A stretch of 14,177 nt of DNA from contig CAJKFC010000051.1 in NCBI GenBank assembly GCA_905199135.1, forward strand, positions 1 through 14,177. Reading direction: 5' to 3'. The DNA is from an uncultured Eubacteriales bacterium. GTDB lineage: Bacteria; Bacillota; Clostridia; Oscillospirales; Butyricicoccaceae. Both the position numbers and the translations under genes were made by a program. The notes beneath the pieces were generated by a model that had not been told where the DNA came from, searched no databases, and saw only the letters and a list, made by a program, of their open reading frames with translations. Shown here in pieces: positions 8,097 through 14,177 of this stretch; within the stretch, counting starts at the first letter, position 1, and every line of letters starts with the position of its first letter.

Positions 8097-9612
8097 TTTT
8101 AAATCGGCCTTGTTTGTGCTGTTGTCAGCTGTTTTGTTTTGGGCAGTGTTTTTTGTGCTGACCGCCGCGACGGGCAAAGGGTCGGTATTCGGCGCCCTTC
8201 TGGCGTTGCTGATGTTTTTATCGGGAGTTAAAGCTGCGGCAAAGGGCGCGCGTATATCCGATAGGAATATCGGAAAAAAGCTTTACGCCGAAGGCGCGGC
8301 TGTATTTTACGGGGTATACCTATACACGGCATGGCGGCTTTTTCAATACGCTTACATGTACTCCGGAAACTTTGAATATCAGTTCGGTGATCGGCTTATA
8401 GCATTTTTTTACCGCAGATCTGATTTTTATTTGATATGCAATTTTATGCCCGATTCGATTCTTTTTATGGCGTTCGCGTCGCTGCTCTTGTCTTCGGCGA
8501 TATTTTACTATTCGCTTTCGTGGAAAAACGGAAATGAGAGAAGAAGTCTGACGGCAAAATTCATGGATTTTATGAAAAAGCGAGGGGGACTGCGGAGAGC
8601 GGTGGTCACAGACTTCTTTTTATCTTTTATATCAGGTGTTTTCGCTGTGGCGATTGTAATATGGCTGCTTGGCGGAGAAACGGATCCTCTGTGTCTGATT
8701 TTAGGTATGTCTTTAGGTATTGCGGTTCATGTGTCGGTTTTTATCATATTGTCTGTCAGAAAGCGGTCGGCGCTTTGTGATGCTGAAAGGTTGACAGAAG
8801 GAATAGGTGAATTCGGGCAGGAATACTTTAAAGGTATAGATATTTTGCCGTCGTCGCCGCTTTATGAGGCGGGACAAAAGCTTATTTCGATAGATGAAGC
8901 CATGAAAGAGAGTATAAGAAAAGGCATAGCAAGCGAAAAGATGAAGGTCGAGCTTATAACAAATGTCTCCCACGATCTCAGGACGCCTCTTTCATCTATA
9001 ATGGGGTACGGAGAAATGCTGGCCGAAATGGAACTTCCCGAAAAAGCGGCGGCTTGCGTGAAAAAACTCAACGGCAAGGCGGCCTATCTCTCTGAGCTTG
9101 TGGAAGATGTTTTTGAGCTTTCAAAAGCAGCTTCGGGTGATATTGTGAAAAGTAAAAGCAGCTTTGATTTCGGAAAACTTATACAGCAGACGGTGGGAGA
9201 GTTATATGACAGGGCTGAAGAGCAGGGCAGAGAGATAATAGTAACGGTAGACGGAGAAGATATTATACTGTTCAACGACGGCGCGAGGATACACAGAGTG
9301 CTTTATAATCTCCTTGATAATGCCTTGAAATACAGCCTGGACGGAACAAGAATATATGTGGAAATAGAAAACAGTAATGATTTTGCGTCGGCGGAGATAA
9401 TAAACACCGCATCATATAAAATGGAGTTTTCGCCTGAGAGAATAACTGAAAGATTTGAAAGAGGAGATAAATCCAGGACAGGAAAGGGCAGCGGACTCGG
9501 TCTAGCCATAGCCAAGACATATACCGAAGCCTGCGGAGGAAGCTTTGACATATCGGTCAAAGGAGATCAGTTTGCGGCAAAGATCACCTTTCCCAAAGTG
9601 AAAGAAAACTGA
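8083..9612 (+). CDS. Membrane sensor histidine kinase
   Basis: The protein has about six membrane segments in its first ~222 residues, then a dimerization/phospho-acceptor domain with H297 in NVSHDLRTPLSSIMGY, and an HATPase_c domain with N409 and N413 in the N box (NLLDNALKYS) and a GKGSGLGLAIA box from residue 467. The usual DxGxG box is replaced by an INTA-type sequence, a variant seen in some Firmicutes kinases. No HAMP, PAS or large extracytoplasmic domain is evident, so the multi-helix membrane part itself is probably the sensor. The start is a TTG in either case: 8083 gives MKKSDFKSALF with a ribosome site at 8065-8070, while a TTG at 8071 abuts that site. The gene overlaps the regulator by 14 bases. 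The signal is unknown; an envelope or lipid-linked cue is a guess from the neighbouring YfhO-like gene. Confidence 0.9.
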   Translation: MKKSDFKSALFVLLSAVLFWAVFFVLTAATGKGSVFGALLALLMFLSGVKAAAKGARISDRNIGKKLYAEGAAVFYGVYLYTAWRLFQYAYMYSGNFEYQFGDRLIAFFYRRSDFYLICNFMPDSILFMAFASLLLSSAIFYYSLSWKNGNERRSLTAKFMDFMKKRGGLRRAVVTDFFLSFISGVFAVAIVIWLLGGETDPLCLILGMSLGIAVHVSVFIILSVRKRSALCDAERLTEGIGEFGQEYFKGIDILPSSPLYEAGQKLISIDEAMKESIRKGIASEKMKVELITNVSHDLRTPLSSIMGYGEMLAEMELPEKAAACVKKLNGKAAYLSELVEDVFELSKAASGDIVKSKSSFDFGKLIQQTVGELYDRAEEQGREIIVTVDGEDIILFNDGARIHRVLYNLLDNALKYSLDGTRIYVEIENSNDFASAEIINTASYKMEFSPERITERFERGDKSRTGKGSGLGLAIAKTYTEACGGSFDISVKGDQFAAKITFPKVKEN

Positions 9613-9620
9613 CAGACTTT

Positions 9621-9648
9621 TTCAGTGAATGAGAAAGGTCTTTATAAT
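9621..9648 (+). promoter_or_regulatory. Weak candidate promoter before the YfhO-like gene
   Basis: A perfect TATAAT (9643-9648) lies in the 59-base gap, with a poor -35 (TTCAGT, 9621-9626) at 16 bases. Transcription would start near 9655, inside the left arm of the hairpin at 9646-9679, so such transcripts could not form it fully. Confidence 0.3.
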
Positions 9649-9679
9649 ACCATAAAGCCGGAGGTGGCTTTATGGTATT
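9646..9679 (+). promoter_or_regulatory. Translation-start hairpin (SD in loop, AUG in stem), possible terminator
   Basis: Arms 9646-9659 and 9666-9679 are perfectly complementary over 14 bp. The six-base loop is GGAGGT, the ribosome-binding site, and the ATG at 9672-9674 is inside the right arm. A T-rich run (TTTTCTTTTTT) follows, so the same element could also end transcription coming from the kinase gene. Confidence 0.7.
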
Positions 9680-11636
9680 TTCTTTTTTCTCAAAAAAGAG
9701 CAAAGTAATGCTTGCGTCATTCGCTGTTCCGATATTTATAATGTCAGTATGCTATATTTTTTGCGGAATAGCTCCGTTCGGAGATAAAAGCCTTATGGCT
9801 ATGGACGCTTACGGTCAGTATTTTCCCATGCTGTGCGAGTTTAGAAGAAACTCTGATATGTGGTCCTTTGCGGGGGGATTGGGATTTGATATGGTAGCGC
9901 AGGGGGCCTACTACACCAACAGCCCTTTGTGGATGCTGCTGCGCCTTGTGCCCGAAAGCTGCCTGATTTCGGCGGTAGACCTCATTGTACTTGTGAGATT
10001 CGGTCTTGCAGGCATGACATTTTGCAGTATGCTGATTGAAAAGCATAGAAAAATCAGCATTTCGGCCGCAGCATTTTCATCGGCATACTCTTTGTCAGCC
10101 TATACGATAGCGTTTATAAATCAGTTCATGTGGATGGACGCCGTAGTGCTTCTGCCAATCGTAATAATGGGCATGGACAGGCTTTTTAGGCAAAAATCCC
10201 CGTTCCTATATATTTTCTCTTTGGCAATGACTCTCTACTGCAACTTCTATATAGGCTATATGGTCTGTATATTCTGTGTAATGTATTTTATTTATCTTAT
10301 TTTAAAAGACAGAATGAGTTTTGGTGACAGAGTGAGGTTCGGTGTGAGATTTTGTGCATCGTCGGTTATTTCGGGCGGAATTGCAGCCTGTACTCTTGTG
10401 CCGGTATATCTCGCTTTGCAAAAGACAATAGCCGCGGGGATATCTCCGCAAGGACTTACCGATTTTTACGGCACTTTATCCAAATTGATTATGAGATTGC
10501 TGCCGTTTCAGGAGATAGCTTTGGCATATGAACTGCCCAATCTGTATTGCGGAGCCGTATGTATTTTGCTTGTGATTTTATATCCTTTTATGATGAAAAA
10601 TTTCAGAAAAACGGCGCTTGTGTATATAGGAATTGCTTTTATGCTGTTTTCTTTTAATTTCGGAGCGCTGGATTATTTCTGGCACGGATTTCACTATCCT
10701 AATCAGCTGCCGGGCCGTCAGAGTTTTATATTTGTGTTTATAGCGGTATCGGCAGCTTATGAAGTGTTTTTAAAGACAGGAAATATCAAGCTGAAAAAGG
10801 CGGCAGCATTATTGCTTGTTTTAGAGATAGGAGCAAATTGTATTTACACTGTTTCCACACAGACATGGCTTTCGGATAAAAACAAGTACACCCTATATGA
10901 TCAATATATAGGCATTAAAAGTGATGGATTTTTCAGGACTGAATTTGCCGAAACTGTCAACCACAACGGAGGTCAGCGATATGGCTTTAACGGCGTCACC
11001 TATTACTCATCTCTCATGCCCGAAAAAATGTACAGATTTTTTGAGAGGGCGGGTATGGATGTATATGCGAAAAATGTCAGCACATGTTATCGTCCGTCGG
11101 ATATTCTGAACGCAGTTTTAGGGGTGAAATATATTATAGAAGTAAAAGACGGAGAACCTTATGCGGAATACAGGGAAAATGAATACTGCCTGCCGCTGTT
11201 TTTTGCGGCAAGCGAAGATGTTCTCTCTTTTAAATGGGAAAACTTAAACGGACAGGCCTTTCAGCAAGGGCTTTTTAACGCAGTATGCGGCGAGAAAGTC
11301 ACATCAAAAGACAGTTTTGAAAAAGCCGTAAAAAGACTTCAAAAAACGGCTTGTGCGGAGGGTCTCGGGGACAGAATAAGTGGAACGGTGCAGGCGGAAG
11401 ACGGAGAGGTTTTGTTTATAACCTTGCCGTGTGACAGCGGTTGGTCGGTGTACATAGACGGAGAAAAGGCGGAAAAGCTTGAAACAGCGGGATTTCTCAC
11501 GGCGGTAAGGCTTACAGAGGGAAGACATACGGTAAAGATAAACTACTTTACGCCGGGATTGAAAATAGGTATTATTTTGTCAGTTATCAGTTTTGCGGCG
11601 TGTTTTATGTGGTTCGTAATTTTAAAAAGAAGATAA
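9672..11636 (+). CDS. YfhO-family polytopic membrane protein (probable GT-C-type glycosyltransferase)
   Basis: This 654-residue membrane protein has an N-terminal helix, then an extracytoplasmic loop with D38 and D45 in GDKSLMAMDAYGQYFP, the place of the acidic residues expected in GT-C-like enzymes. Many further helices follow, with FMWMDAVVLLPIVIMGMDRL near 155 and PNQLPGRQSF near 350. An outside beta-rich region precedes a final transmembrane helix, with SGWSVYIDG near 590 typical of the YfhO C-terminus. Bacillus YfhO takes part in glycosylating lipoteichoic acid from undecaprenyl-linked sugar; a similar role in surface polymer decoration is inferred. It is shorter than the ~860 residues of Bacillus YfhO, mainly in the C-terminal exterior part. 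The ATG is set by GGAGG at 9660-9664, but both lie in a strong hairpin. It is 59 bases behind the kinase gene and is followed by a terminator. Confidence 0.85.
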   Translation: MVFSFFSKKSKVMLASFAVPIFIMSVCYIFCGIAPFGDKSLMAMDAYGQYFPMLCEFRRNSDMWSFAGGLGFDMVAQGAYYTNSPLWMLLRLVPESCLISAVDLIVLVRFGLAGMTFCSMLIEKHRKISISAAAFSSAYSLSAYTIAFINQFMWMDAVVLLPIVIMGMDRLFRQKSPFLYIFSLAMTLYCNFYIGYMVCIFCVMYFIYLILKDRMSFGDRVRFGVRFCASSVISGGIAACTLVPVYLALQKTIAAGISPQGLTDFYGTLSKLIMRLLPFQEIALAYELPNLYCGAVCILLVILYPFMMKNFRKTALVYIGIAFMLFSFNFGALDYFWHGFHYPNQLPGRQSFIFVFIAVSAAYEVFLKTGNIKLKKAAALLLVLEIGANCIYTVSTQTWLSDKNKYTLYDQYIGIKSDGFFRTEFAETVNHNGGQRYGFNGVTYYSSLMPEKMYRFFERAGMDVYAKNVSTCYRPSDILNAVLGVKYIIEVKDGEPYAEYRENEYCLPLFFAASEDVLSFKWENLNGQAFQQGLFNAVCGEKVTSKDSFEKAVKRLQKTACAEGLGDRISGTVQAEDGEVLFITLPCDSGWSVYIDGEKAEKLETAGFLTAVRLTEGRHTVKINYFTPGLKIGIILSVISFAACFMWFVILKRR

Positions 11637-11671
11637 AAATAAAAGGACCGATGTCGGTCCTTTTATTTTTG
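11634..11671. terminator. Bidirectional terminator between convergent genes
   Basis: aaaaggaccga (11641-11651) and tcggtcctttt (11654-11664) are exact complements, and the flanking A- and T-runs extend pairing on both sides. A U-run follows on either strand, so it serves both the YfhO-like gene and the convergent LysR gene, whose stop is at 11673-11675. Confidence 0.9.
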
Positions 11672-11672
11672 C

Positions 11673-12551
11673 TTATGGAAGAAAACACCTGCACAGATTT
11701 TGCAGAAAAAGGTCGGAGGCTTTTCCAAATACCTGATATTTTTTCCATACCAGATTTGTCTCTATGTCAAGACGGGGAGACAGCGGCTTGAAGCACAAAT
11801 CTCCGCCCTGCACATTTATTATCTTGTCAAGGCAGAGGGCGTAGCCCAAGCCTTCTCCGACCATGAGAGAGGCGTTATAGGCCAGATTGTAGGTTGCGAC
11901 AATGTCGGGTGTGTGGCCTCCCGATTTGAGCCATTTGAAAAGCGGACTGTTTTCATTCTGCTGCCTTGAAATTATGAGAGGCAGACCCTCAAGATCTGAC
12001 GGTGAAATACTTTCTTTGGAGGAAAGAGGAGAGGAACGCTTCATGAGAACACCCCATGTGTCGTTGAAAGGCAGCTTTATGCGGTCATATTTGGAAGAAT
12101 CAATTCCTCCCAAAAGCAGACCGAAATCAATAAGCCCTCTGTCGAGCTGTTCGGTCACCGATACGGCATCGCCGCTTATTATGTGAAAATGGACAAGAGG
12201 ATAGCTCTGCCGAAGGTTATTGGCTATATTTAGAACGCATTTGAGCCCTTCGGTTTCGCCTGCTCCGATGTATATATCTCCCGCTATGCTGCCGTCGGAA
12301 AGGGAAATTTCGCTTTTTGTTTTATTTACAAGGTCGGTTATCTCCAAGCAGCGCCTTTTGAATATCATGCCTTCTTCCGTGAGGGTTATTTTTCTGTTAC
12401 CCCTTATGAACAGCTGCTTGCCGAGCTCCTCTTCAAGCTCTTTGAGCTGGCGGGAAAGGGTGGGCTGTGAAAGGTGCAGATACTCTGCCGCTGCCGATAT
12501 ACTCTCTTCCTGAGCTACGGCCAAAAAATATTGCATTACTCTGAGTTCCGT
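11673..12551 (-). CDS. LysR-family transcriptional regulator
   Basis: The regulator has an N-terminal winged helix-turn-helix (about 1-60; SAAAEYLHLSQPTLSRQLKE) and a periplasmic-binding-like effector domain (about 95-290). The first ATG, at 12536, would remove the first residues of the conserved LysR N-terminus. In the same frame upstream the codons read (ACG)-E-L-R-V-M-Q-Y-F, matching the family start MELRVMQYF. A good ribosome site, AGGAGGG (12564-12558), lies six bases before that ACG but 21 before the ATG. I therefore place the start at ACG (292 residues); an ATG-to-ACG mutation or base error is the alternative. It is divergent from the lipoprotein and dehydrogenase genes, which it probably controls with a small aldehyde- or redox-related effector; this is inference from context. 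It has its own promoter and shares the bidirectional terminator. Confidence 0.9.
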   Translation of the reverse strand, partial: TELRVMQYFLAVAQEESISAAAEYLHLSQPTLSRQLKELEEELGKQLFIRGNRKITLTEEGMIFKRRCLEITDLVNKTKSEISLSDGSIAGDIYIGAGETEGLKCVLNIANNLRQSYPLVHFHIISGDAVSVTEQLDRGLIDFGLLLGGIDSSKYDRIKLPFNDTWGVLMKRSSPLSSKESISPSDLEGLPLIISRQQNENSPLFKWLKSGGHTPDIVATYNLAYNASLMVGEGLGYALCLDKIINVQGGDLCFKPLSPRLDIETNLVWKKYQVFGKASDLFLQNLCRCFLP

Positions 12552-12564
12552 AAAAATCCCTCCT
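12549..12564 (-). promoter_or_regulatory. Ribosome site and probable ACG start of the LysR gene
   Basis: AGGAGGG (12564-12558) is followed by six bases and then ACG (12551-12549), exactly where LysR proteins carry Met in MELR. No ATG, GTG or TTG lies at a usable distance in this frame. Confidence 0.55.
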
Positions 12565-12571
12565 TTTCTGT

Positions 12572-12600
12572 ATTATATCATAATTCAATATAACTTGCAA
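12572..12600 (-). promoter_or_regulatory. Promoter of the LysR gene
   Basis: On the minus strand TTGCAA (12600-12595) and TATAAT (12577-12572) are 17 bases apart. The -35 sits in the palindrome cttgcaag (12594-12601). This gives a short leader that still includes the ribosome site at 12564-12558. Confidence 0.65.
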
Positions 12601-12627
12601 GCATAGATAGCTATTTGATATAAGTAT
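12601..12627. promoter_or_regulatory. Candidate LysR operator between divergent promoters
   Basis: These 27 bases lie between the two -35 boxes, where LysR regulators usually bind. They are AT-rich and contain the palindrome atagctat (12607-12614). A TATTTG motif at 12612-12617 repeats at 12625-12630, 13 bases on. No clear T-N11-A dyad was assigned, so the exact site is open. Confidence 0.3.
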
Positions 12628-12656
12628 TTGCTATTTTAAAAATGGGCTGATATAAT
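12628..12656 (+). promoter_or_regulatory. Promoter of the lipoprotein-dehydrogenase unit
   Basis: TTGCTA (12628-12633) and TATAAT (12651-12656) are separated by exactly 17 bases. Transcription should begin near 12663, leaving about seven bases before the ATG at 12670 but about 25 before the CTG at 12688. Confidence 0.65.
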
Positions 12657-12674
12657 AGAATCAGTAAATATGAA

Positions 12675-12690
12675 AGGAGAATCCAATCTG
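12675..12690 (+). promoter_or_regulatory. Ribosome site and probable CTG start of the lipoprotein gene
   Basis: AGGAG (12675-12679) is eight bases before an in-frame CTG (12688-12690). Starting there gives the classical lipoprotein leader MKKLLLIL. The ATG at 12670 has no ribosome site and almost no leader. Confidence 0.6.
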
Positions 12691-13224
12691 AAAAAACTAC
12701 TGTTGATTTTGTGCTGTATGTCAATTTTGATGCCTGCCTGCGGCAGAAATACCGAAATGGCGGCTGTGGGGGAAATAAGCGGAAAGCCACAGGTGAGCAC
12801 AGAGAGTCAGGCAAACGAAACAACGCAGCAGACCTCGGATAATTCCGAAACTGAAGAAACGGAGAGCGATATTTTGTATATAAGCGCAGGGGATACTGTG
12901 TTTACCGCAGTTCTCGAAGATAATTCAAGCGCCGAGGGGCTGAAACAGCTGCTTTCAAAAGGCGATCTTACAATAGATATGAGAGATTACGGCGGGTTTG
13001 AAAAGGTAGGCGACCTCGGAACTGCACTTCCGAGAAACGACACTGATATTACGACCGAAGCCGGTGATCTGATACTTTATCAGGGGAATAACTTTGTCAT
13101 CTACTACGGCGAAAACTCGTGGAACTTTACAAAACTCGGAAAGATAGAGGGAGTCACAAAAGAGGACCTTCTGTCTGTATTGGGAGAAGGCGATGTTAAG
13201 GTGACATTGTCGATGGAAAAATAG
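12688..13224 (+). CDS. Secreted lipoprotein with cyclophilin-like domain
   Basis: With the CTG start the protein is 178 residues. Residues 1-18 are a lipoprotein signal (MKKLLLILCC..., lipobox-like MPAC with Cys18). Residues 19-60 are a Ser/Thr/Gln/Glu-rich tether. Residues 61-178 form a beta-rich domain with DYGGFEKVGDL (100-110), LPRND, AGDLILYQGNNFVIYYG (125-141) and LGKIEGVT, which I recognise as the small cyclophilin-like fold family (Cyclophil_like2 type). Members are often encoded beside reductases and LysR regulators in Clostridia; isomerase activity has not been generally shown and the true function is unknown. It should be anchored outside the membrane. An ATG at 12670 would give 184 residues but lacks a ribosome site. 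The dehydrogenase gene follows after 24 bases, so the two form one transcript. Confidence 0.8.
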   Translation: MKKLLLILCCMSILMPACGRNTEMAAVGEISGKPQVSTESQANETTQQTSDNSETEETESDILYISAGDTVFTAVLEDNSSAEGLKQLLSKGDLTIDMRDYGGFEKVGDLGTALPRNDTDITTEAGDLILYQGNNFVIYYGENSWNFTKLGKIEGVTKEDLLSVLGEGDVKVTLSMEK

Positions 13225-13248
13225 TTGACACTTTAAAAGGAGAAAAAT

Positions 13249-14085
13249 ATGTTAGGAAATTTTGTATATTCAAATCCCACTAAAATATATTTCGGAGAAG
13301 ATGCCATAGAAGGTCTTAAAACCGAGCTTGATAAATACGGAGAAAATGTGCTTCTGGTATACGGCGGAGGTTCGATAAAGAAAAACGGCATATACGATGA
13401 GGTCATCGGTGTTTTAAAGCAAGCCGGAAAGAGAGTTTTTGAGGACGGCGGAGTTATGCCGAACCCTACGGTAGAAAAGCTCTATGAGGGATGCAATATG
13501 GCAAGAGAGGCAAAAGCCGACCTCATACTTGCGGTAGGCGGCGGCTCGGTGTGCGATTATGCAAAGGCTGTGTCGGTTTCCGCATACTGCAGTGAGGATC
13601 CGTGGGAAAAATATTACCTCAAAATGGAGGATGTCGACAACGAGATAATCCCCGTGGGCTGTGTTCTCACCATGGTGGGCACGGGCTCGGAGATGAACGG
13701 CGGAGCCGTTATCACAAATCACGAGAGCAAACTCAAAATAGGCCATGTATTCGGCGACAATGTTTTCCCAAAATTTTCAATACTCAATCCCAAATATACA
13801 TATACTTTACCGAAATATCAAATGGTGGCAGGATTTTATGATATTTTAAATCATATCACCGAGCAGTATTTTTCGGGAGAGGACGACAATACATCGGATT
13901 ATATAATGGAAGGTCTCATGAGATCCCTCATCGTCAGCAGCCGAAAAGCTCTTGAAAATCATGAGGACTATGAGGCGAGAAGCAACATAATGTGGACGGC
14001 CACATGGGCCCTCAACACTTTTGTGGCAAAAGGCAAGACGACGGACTGGATGGTACATATGATAGGACAGGCGGTGGGCGCATGA
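13249..14085 (+). pseudogene. Iron-containing alcohol dehydrogenase (BdhA/YqhD type), truncated at the 3' end
   Basis: The frame encodes 278 residues of an NAD(P)H-dependent iron-type alcohol dehydrogenase; the butanol dehydrogenase/YqhD group is normally about 385-390. The N-terminal Rossmann-like part has YGGGSIKKNG and the cofactor motif GGGS at 97-100. VLTMVGTGSEMNGGAVI and NPKYTYTLP are typical of the group. Metal ligands D198 and H202 (YDILNH) and H270 (WMVHM) are present. The fourth histidine, expected shortly after in an ATHG-like motif, is missing because a TGA interrupts right after QAVGA. Downstream bases do not continue the family in any frame. AAAAGGAG lies six bases before the ATG, and the lipoprotein gene ends 24 bases upstream. 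Intact relatives reduce aldehydes. The break may be a real disruption, an insertion or an assembly join at the contig end. Confidence 0.75.
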
Positions 14086-14177
14086 GCGGCACAAATCTCC
14101 TCTCCAGTGGCCCTCTTGTGCTGGGCAACCGGGAGCATCCCCTCTTCGCCGAGCCAAAGTCAGAGGAGCTCGTTTCA
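14086..14177. other. Unassigned GC-richer tail after the dehydrogenase breakpoint
   Basis: These 92 bases are visibly richer in G and C than the preceding genes. An ATG at 14082, overlapping the dehydrogenase stop as ATGA, opens a frame (MSGTNLLSSGPLVLGN...) that runs to the edge, but other frames are open too and there is no clear ribosome site, so no gene is called. A short stem (ggcacaa/ttgtgct) is present. I do not recognise the sequence. Confidence 0.4.

Noticed and set aside
13225..13253. Perfect TTGACA right after the lipoprotein stop with TATGTT 17 bases on
   Set aside because: The -10 would overlap the dehydrogenase ATG and produce a transcript starting inside the gene, and a normal ribosome site at 13235-13242 implies upstream transcription.
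14083..14085. TGA in the dehydrogenase read as selenocysteine
   Set aside because: Sequence after the TGA does not continue the dehydrogenase family, which has no selenocysteine at this place.
14082..14177. New gene starting ATGA-coupled to the dehydrogenase stop
   Set aside because: Only 32 codons are visible, other frames are open as well, and there is no clear ribosome site or recognisable family.

Overview
This window reads like low-to-mid GC Bacillota DNA, most likely a gut-type Clostridia. The evidence is strong AGGAGG-type ribosome sites, sigma-A-like promoters (TTGxxx-17-TATAAT), heavy use of ATA and AGA/AGG codons, and gene families common in Clostridia: a ferredoxin-tailed aldo/keto reductase, a YfhO-type membrane protein, a cyclophilin-like lipoprotein and an iron-type butanol dehydrogenase. 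No rRNA, tRNA, CRISPR array, transposase or integrase was seen. The window looks like a contig fragment, because both ends fall inside or just after a broken gene.

Layout. (1) 3-5552 (+) is the 3' part of one giant open frame, more than 1848 codons, entering from upstream. It has an HELTH zinc-protease site, long coiled coils and a C-terminal membrane-prone region. It resembles the polyvalent proteins carried and probably injected by phages or conjugative elements, so the left third is probably the end of a prophage or integrative element. (2) 5553-5951 is non-coding: two copies of a 19-bp direct repeat and several terminator-like hairpins, probably at or near the element/host boundary. (3) 5952-7070 (-) is a [4Fe-4S]-containing aldo/keto reductase with its own promoter and terminator. 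(4) 7392-11636 (+) is a response regulator, an overlapping histidine kinase, then a YfhO-like membrane protein. A 14-bp hairpin between kinase and yfhO holds the ribosome site in its loop and the start codon in its stem. A bidirectional terminator closes the unit. (5) 11673-12551 (-) is a LysR regulator, divergent from 12688-13224 (+), a cyclophilin-like lipoprotein, and 13249-14085 (+), an iron-containing alcohol dehydrogenase cut short. (6) The last ~95 bases are GC-richer and do not continue the dehydrogenase.

How the genes may work together. The two-component pair probably senses an envelope cue and may control the YfhO protein behind it, whose relatives decorate cell-surface polymers with sugar. 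The LysR regulator probably controls the divergent lipoprotein-dehydrogenase unit. The combination of a YqhD/BdhA-like aldehyde reductase and, elsewhere in the window, an aldo/keto reductase suggests aldehyde or redox stress handling; this is inference. The most unusual local features are non-canonical start codons on both sides of the LysR/lipoprotein intergenic region (probable ACG and CTG), the start-codon hairpin of yfhO, the repeat/hairpin array at 5553-5951, and the abrupt breakpoint in the dehydrogenase.
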